Position numbers and translations under genes: made by a program. Of a DNA stretch of 64,000 nucleotides, positions 60,228-64,000 are shown piece after piece. The notes under the pieces are model-generated. The model made no database searches. It saw only the letters and a list, made by a program, of their open reading frames with translations, and had not been told where the DNA came from. Each line of letters starts with the position of its first letter. The stretch's first letter is position 1. Origin of the DNA: a virus; the IMG/VR virus record IMGVR_UViG_3300025141_013434, positions 62,001 through 126,000 of that record. One strand, 5' to 3'.

Positions 60228-61694
60228 TTAAGCCAGCTCCGGGATATATCTCTGGGGGTCTATTCGCGAGGATTTTGCAATAGCATGCGTAGAATGCAAC
60301 TGCATATGCAAATGAGGCTTAGAATCAAATATAGCAGTATCCCCTGTTCTGCCAATAATTTCGCCTTGCTTAACTTCTTGACCTTTTTTTACATATATCA
60401 CGCTCATGTGCCCATAATAAGATCCCCATTTTTTACCATTATCGTCCATGTGTGCGATTCGTACCGATGCTCCGCCGATGCCGCCAGCAGATTTATATCC
60501 CGCTACGCCGGCCTTTTTAGCATCTCGCCAACGTGAAGAGACAATATCACGTCGAAATATCTTTTTTACAAGCTTTTTAAATTGCAACCAGTCCGCAGCT
60601 GCGAGGAGTTGTTTCTTTTCGTCTGCAGTAAGGCCCTTTCCGTGGGCGCGGTCATTTCTAAAAAACTTATTCGAATTTTTGCCCTTTATTGTAAGATTTG
60701 CCCAGTCGTCATTGGCAACGGCGTTACGTAAACTCTGGAATTTTGAACCCGTCATTCTTGCCGTTGCGGACCTAATTATCCCTACTTTTCCTGGTGCGAT
60801 TGCTCGGAGCGGGGTACCAACCGGAACATTTTGATCTATGGATTTGTGACTTGTCTTTCCTCCGCCATGAGCCCGCCTACCTTGGCCGTATGTTGCATGA
60901 ACCGCAAAGAACCCCTTAATCGGCGCAATCATGGGACATCCATCAAAAGTTGGGATATGTGCCTCAAGTTGAACCGATTCAGTGCATACGGGGTCTGGTT
61001 CGGGCTGTTGTTGCCATTCATCTGGAATCTCTAGCGTCTCCGCTCTTGATGAGGCCTCTTCAAAGGGTTTCTGAGCACCAGTCGGCTTCGACGTGCTTCT
61101 GGAACTGACCTGGGTAGATGTTTCGTTAACTGGTCCAAGTAGCCAGCCCCATGATTGTAACTGCTTGTCGACAAATTCGACATACACTTGATTTCCGGCG
61201 GTGGGGGTGGCCATGCCCGGAGTAGCGTAAAACCTAGGGTATCTTATAATTCTAGTATAGTCAGTTGCAACTGATTTTGCTGGATCAGAATCCGGCAGCT
61301 CTGTGGGGTCGATTGGAACAGTCAACATTGAGGATGTACCTCCTGCAACAGGACCGTAAACAACTAATACTTCTGTCAATGTTCCTCCTGCCGCCTCTGC
61401 TTGGCTTTCCAGCACTGCTACAACGGAAGGATCTCTGATATCTTCTTTCGGTACTGTTTCATAGTGCACCACTAGACAAATCCTCTTTCCCCCTATGCCG
61501 TCATCAGCTCGGGGTTCGGAATAGTGATCCATGGTCATATTACTCATGGCTTCCAAAAGGTCTATGTTGTTGCTAGCGCCGGGACGCATTGATGAAGGCA
61601 TACCACGAGCAAATGCCGGCGAGACTTGGCCGAATGTCCCATAGTCTGGCCTTTGAAACTCCCTGAACCTGTCAAACTTGTCATCTTTAGGCAT
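60228..61694 (-). CDS. Tail-associated peptidase with M23 (LytM-like) domain
   Basis: This 488-residue protein has an N-terminal domain (residues 1-190) shared with the gene immediately upstream, including EFQRPDYGTFGQ, DIRDPSVVAVLESQAEA and VEFVDKQLQSWGW. A Ser/Thr/Pro linker follows. The C-terminal M23 zinc-peptidase has HKSIDQ (His283, Asp287), then GHMSVIY and HLHMQLH (HxH) at about residues 460-466. About 100 residues rich in Lys and Arg are inserted between the two metal motifs. The ATG at 61694 directly follows the preceding stop; the frame to 61781 overlaps it and is rejected. It is probably a cell-wall-cutting hub protein that opens peptidoglycan during DNA injection. Confidence 0.88.
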   Translation of the reverse strand: MPKDDKFDRFREFQRPDYGTFGQVSPAFARGMPSSMRPGASNNIDLLEAMSNMTMDHYSEPRADDGIGGKRICLVVHYETVPKEDIRDPSVVAVLESQAEAAGGTLTEVLVVYGPVAGGTSSMLTVPIDPTELPDSDPAKSVATDYTRIIRYPRFYATPGMATPTAGNQVYVEFVDKQLQSWGWLLGPVNETSTQVSSRSTSKPTGAQKPFEEASSRAETLEIPDEWQQQPEPDPVCTESVQLEAHIPTFDGCPMIAPIKGFFAVHATYGQGRRAHGGGKTSHKSIDQNVPVGTPLRAIAPGKVGIIRSATARMTGSKFQSLRNAVANDDWANLTIKGKNSNKFFRNDRAHGKGLTADEKKQLLAAADWLQFKKLVKKIFRRDIVSSRWRDAKKAGVAGYKSAGGIGGASVRIAHMDDNGKKWGSYYGHMSVIYVKKGQEVKQGEIIGRTGDTAIFDSKPHLHMQLHSTHAIAKSSRIDPQRYIPELA

Positions 61695-61695
61695 T

Positions 61696-62961
61696 TTATG
61701 CCACCCCGCTGATAGCAGGCTTGCTAAACCTGATATGATAATGATGATGGTGGCCAGCGACGTGAAACAGCCTTTGGTCACGTATACCCATCAGGGCTAT
61801 CAGATTGCGATCAAGAAAAATAGAATGAACTGTTCCAGATCTCAAAAGTTCTTCAGTGAATCTCTTATTTGCCTCTACATGAAAATGTTGTTGATTTGTC
61901 TCAACAGCATCAATCATAAAATGGTCTCCGAACCTCTTCGTCCAAATAAAACCAGTATCTATGTCTAGCCCGTTTTGGTGCGATTTATGGATTACGCCAC
62001 CACCGCCCTGAGCTTTACAACAAACTCCGCCGTCCTTAAGAGAAATATCGCCCATATATATGCGGCTTGTTTGATCTGGAAACTCTTTGAAGACGGTGTC
62101 CATAGCTTTTATTAGTCCGTTTATTAACACGGGGTTGGCCCATTGTCTGGCTTTTCTGGCCCTATGCCATTTGAATAAATCTGGCCTTTGGCCGTGCATA
62201 TTGACACCGTTTATTAATTGACCATCTCTGTTCCAGCGACCGGTCGATATGGTTTTATTATTGGGATCGTGTGTGAGATCCCCCACAGTTGTAGGCCTAG
62301 TGGTTGGCAGAGGGCTAGAAGGCACATCTTCATGCGCATCTCTTGCGCTTGGGGGAGTTGGAGAACCGGCCGATCTGGAACTGATTGCACCTGAACCTGC
62401 ATCCATCATGCTATGAAACCAACCCCATGATTGTAGCTGCTTGTCAACGAACTCGACCCGACAAAGATGACCGAAGAGCGGAGCTGCCTTGGAAGGAATG
62501 GCGTAAAATCTAGGATATCTTATAATTCTAGCATAGTCGTCTGCTATGGTTTTCGCAGGATCGGTATCCGGCAATTTTTTAGGATCCACGGGCACAGTCA
62601 ACATTGAAGATGTTCCGCCGGCAACAGGGCCGTAGACGACCAACACCTCTGTCAATACCTCTCCTGTCGCTTCTGCTTGGCTCTCCAGCACTGCAACAAC
62701 GGAAGGATCCCTAATATCCTCTTTTGGTATTGTTTCGAAATGAGCAACTAGACAGATCCTTTGACCCTTGATCCCATCATCTCCACGTTGTGAGGAGAAA
62801 TGATCCAGCGCCATGTTTTTTGCTGCTTGCCAAAGATCTATATTATTACTAAGGCCCGGGCGAGTAGAGTTAGGTACGCCGCGGTTAAAGGCAGACCTTA
62901 TTTGTCCAAACGTTCCATAATCTGGTCTTTGAAATTCTTTAATCTTTTCATCTATGGACAC
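61696..62961 (-). CDS. Tail-associated peptidase with MepA/M74-like domain
   Basis: This 421-residue protein starts at GTG with GAGGA nine bases upstream. Its N-terminal domain matches the gene downstream. The C-terminal domain carries the MepA/M74 motifs: IHKSHQNGLDIDTG (His and Asp of the H-x6-D metal site, near residue 326-333) and HHHHYHIRF (HxH near 404-409), with QQHFHVEANKRF between. This family cuts D-Ala-mDAP cross-links of peptidoglycan. It shares its N-terminal domain with a differently armed protein, so both may sit at the tail tip. The alternative, a free endolysin, is less likely because of the shared structural domain. Confidence 0.85.
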   Translation of the reverse strand: MSIDEKIKEFQRPDYGTFGQIRSAFNRGVPNSTRPGLSNNIDLWQAAKNMALDHFSSQRGDDGIKGQRICLVAHFETIPKEDIRDPSVVAVLESQAEATGEVLTEVLVVYGPVAGGTSSMLTVPVDPKKLPDTDPAKTIADDYARIIRYPRFYAIPSKAAPLFGHLCRVEFVDKQLQSWGWFHSMMDAGSGAISSRSAGSPTPPSARDAHEDVPSSPLPTTRPTTVGDLTHDPNNKTISTGRWNRDGQLINGVNMHGQRPDLFKWHRARKARQWANPVLINGLIKAMDTVFKEFPDQTSRIYMGDISLKDGGVCCKAQGGGGVIHKSHQNGLDIDTGFIWTKRFGDHFMIDAVETNQQHFHVEANKRFTEELLRSGTVHSIFLDRNLIALMGIRDQRLFHVAGHHHHYHIRFSKPAISGVA

Positions 62962-62966
62962 TTCTA

Positions 62967-63260
62967 TTAATCCTCGTCTTTTTTAGACTGGATGATATCA
63001 AACAATTCGTCTTTTTCGATATCTGTTATTCCTTTCTCTCCGGAGGATTGTTTCTGTATCAAGGCAGCAAGCTTTACCAACTGTTCGTTCGACCTTTGTA
63101 AAGTCTCTACATATTTTGCTGCAACCATCCCCACTTCTTTATGACGATCATCTTGAACTGTCATATACTTTATCAAAGTAACAAGGAGAGCTTTTGTAGC
63201 TGCCCTATCTTCTTTGATGTTTTGAGTTGCTTTGTTTATATAATCTGTCAGATCTTTCAT
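62967..63260 (-). CDS. Small helical protein next to the late sigma factor
   Basis: This 97-residue helical protein has a central coiled-coil-like region (VAAKYVETLQRSNEQLVKLA) and an acidic/hydrophobic C-terminus, DIEKDELFDIIQSKKDED. No family is recognised. It follows the gp55-like gene by 20 bases and has no Shine-Dalgarno in that gap. The T4 late co-activator gp33 is a small protein that binds the sliding clamp by its C-terminus; the position and DELFDII tail would fit a functional analogue, but there is no sequence match I can claim. Confidence 0.65.
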   Translation of the reverse strand: MKDLTDYINKATQNIKEDRAATKALLVTLIKYMTVQDDRHKEVGMVAAKYVETLQRSNEQLVKLAALIQKQSSGEKGITDIEKDELFDIIQSKKDED

Positions 63261-63280
63261 GTAATAAATAGGGTTTATGT

Positions 63281-63991
63281 TTAAATTCTATTGATACTTT
63301 CGTAGTCGCCGCGGTCCCACTTTATCTTAAAAATTCTATATTTTTGCCGCAACTTATTCAAATTATTGACTATTTGCTTGGTGTTGAGGCCCGTTATTTC
63401 TCTCAAATATAGGTAGACCGCTTTTTTGTTAAAAATTTCTATCTCTTCTGCGTTCGTAAGAAGAATCTTTATTGCTTCAATCACTTTTCTTTCGTTGACT
63501 TTTAAGTCTGCGCCTTCCCAACGATCGATCTCTGACATTAATGACATCCAGAATTCCTTATACTCTCTCTTTTCTACATAACTCTCTTCGTTTGTCACCA
63601 GATCTTCATGAATTGCCTCTTTTACCAGATCATCATAACTAACTTCTCTTTTTGTTTGAGTCGAGTTCTTTTTTAATTTATGTATAAACCAATGTTTTGT
63701 CACAACGCTAAAATATGAGAAAGCTTTAGATCCCTTATTAGGATCGTATTTGTCCAAAATTGTTGTCAGCCAAATTTTACATTCGTCTTTTAGTGGGTCT
63801 ATGTTCGGCAGAGATGTGAATTTATAAGTGTAAGTTATTTTTTCAACCATTTCGTGAAAAGCCGGTTGTATGTAATCTACATATAATTCTGTTCTCTTTA
63901 TATTACATTCAGTATTTGTATAATCTATGATTGCGTTTTCATGAACCTTTGTAAAATAATGATTCTTATTCCGCTTCCGTCTCTTCTTCAA
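63281..63991 (-). CDS. 55: Late-transcription sigma factor (T4 gp55-like), possibly extending past the edge
   Basis: The 236-residue reading from a TTG at 63991 is a divergent sigma factor. It contains a region-2-like segment at about residues 75-110 (DKYDPNKGSKAFSYFSVVTK followed by HWFIHKLKK), which matches the core-binding and melting helix pattern of gp55, and a C-terminal helical part with LREITGLNTKQIVNNLNKLR resembling a helix-turn-helix. The frame stays open to the window edge, so the true start may lie further right. In T4, gp55 with the clamp and gp33 directs RNA polymerase to late promoters. Confidence 0.82.
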   Translation of the reverse strand: MKKRRKRNKNHYFTKVHENAIIDYTNTECNIKRTELYVDYIQPAFHEMVEKITYTYKFTSLPNIDPLKDECKIWLTTILDKYDPNKGSKAFSYFSVVTKHWFIHKLKKNSTQTKREVSYDDLVKEAIHEDLVTNEESYVEKREYKEFWMSLMSEIDRWEGADLKVNERKVIEAIKILLTNAEEIEIFNKKAVYLYLREITGLNTKQIVNNLNKLRQKYRIFKIKWDRGDYESINRI

Positions 63992-64000
63992 TGAGTGCCT

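Noticed and set aside
61695-61781. Extension of the M23 protein with a hydrophobic N-terminus resembling a signal peptide
   Set aside because: It is out-of-frame reading of the His-rich end of the preceding gene. The paralogue aligns from the ATG at 61694, so the apparent signal peptide is an artefact.
118-61968. Many open frames on the plus strand
   Set aside because: All lie opposite accepted minus-strand genes, have low-complexity or unlikely protein composition, and lack RBSs in gaps. No gap is large enough for a plus-strand gene.
1-64000. tRNA genes, CRISPR arrays, insertion sequences or integrase genes
   Set aside because: I looked at every gap and found no cloverleaf, spaced repeats or transposase-like protein. 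All gaps are below 140 bases.

Overview
This window is a contiguous piece of a tailed bacteriophage genome with a contractile tail (Caudoviricetes, T4-like myovirus). It carries recognisable homologues of the T4 head and packaging proteins (major capsid gp23, prohead core gp22, prohead protease gp21, portal gp20, large terminase gp17), baseplate wedge proteins gp6 and gp25, a gp55-like late sigma factor, a gp61-like primase and a gp46/gp47 recombination nuclease. Several of the unnamed proteins look like families I associate with uncultured marine T4-like phages. That habitat is an inference from protein style, and the host cannot be read from the sequence.

Every gene I accept is on the minus strand, so transcription runs from position 64000 towards position 1. 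Genes abut or overlap by a few bases, and only about 1 kb of the 64 kb is outside genes. No gap exceeds 140 bases. I saw no tRNA, rRNA, CRISPR array, insertion sequence or integrase.

Layout in transcription order. (1) 64000-62967: late sigma factor and a small helical protein. (2) 62961-47946: baseplate hub and wedge region, with two tandem spike-like peptidases (MepA/M74-type and M23-type), a beta-rich spike candidate, a 2614-residue protein, gp25 and gp6. (3) 47946-22050: long tail/adhesion region with a 3957-residue LamG-containing protein and several large virion-protein candidates of unknown family. (4) 22050-16590: DNA metabolism island with a J-domain protein, RuvC-like resolvase, CHC2/Toprim primase and a fused Mre11-Rad50 (gp47-gp46) protein behind a near-consensus sigma70 promoter. 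(5) 16565-15524: a likely lysis cassette (holin-like, inner-spanin-like, secreted/anchored partner). (6) 15522-7580: zinc-ribbon protein, terminase, portal, head proteins, prohead protease and scaffold-like proteins. (7) 7562-1208: a phage ribosomal protein bS21, small beta proteins, two paralogous virion candidates, prohead core and major capsid protein, then a strong terminator. (8) 1069-1: a decoration-like beta protein, a second terminator, a repeat-bearing protein with a basic H1-like tail, and the first codons of another gene that may be the tail sheath.

Inference on how the parts work together: the primase, resolvase and SbcCD-like nuclease serve recombination-dependent replication. 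The gp55-like factor probably drives late transcription of the head and tail genes. The core, protease, portal and capsid proteins build the prohead that the terminase fills. Sheath, tube, tape measure, clamp, polymerase and helicase are not in the window and presumably lie outside it.
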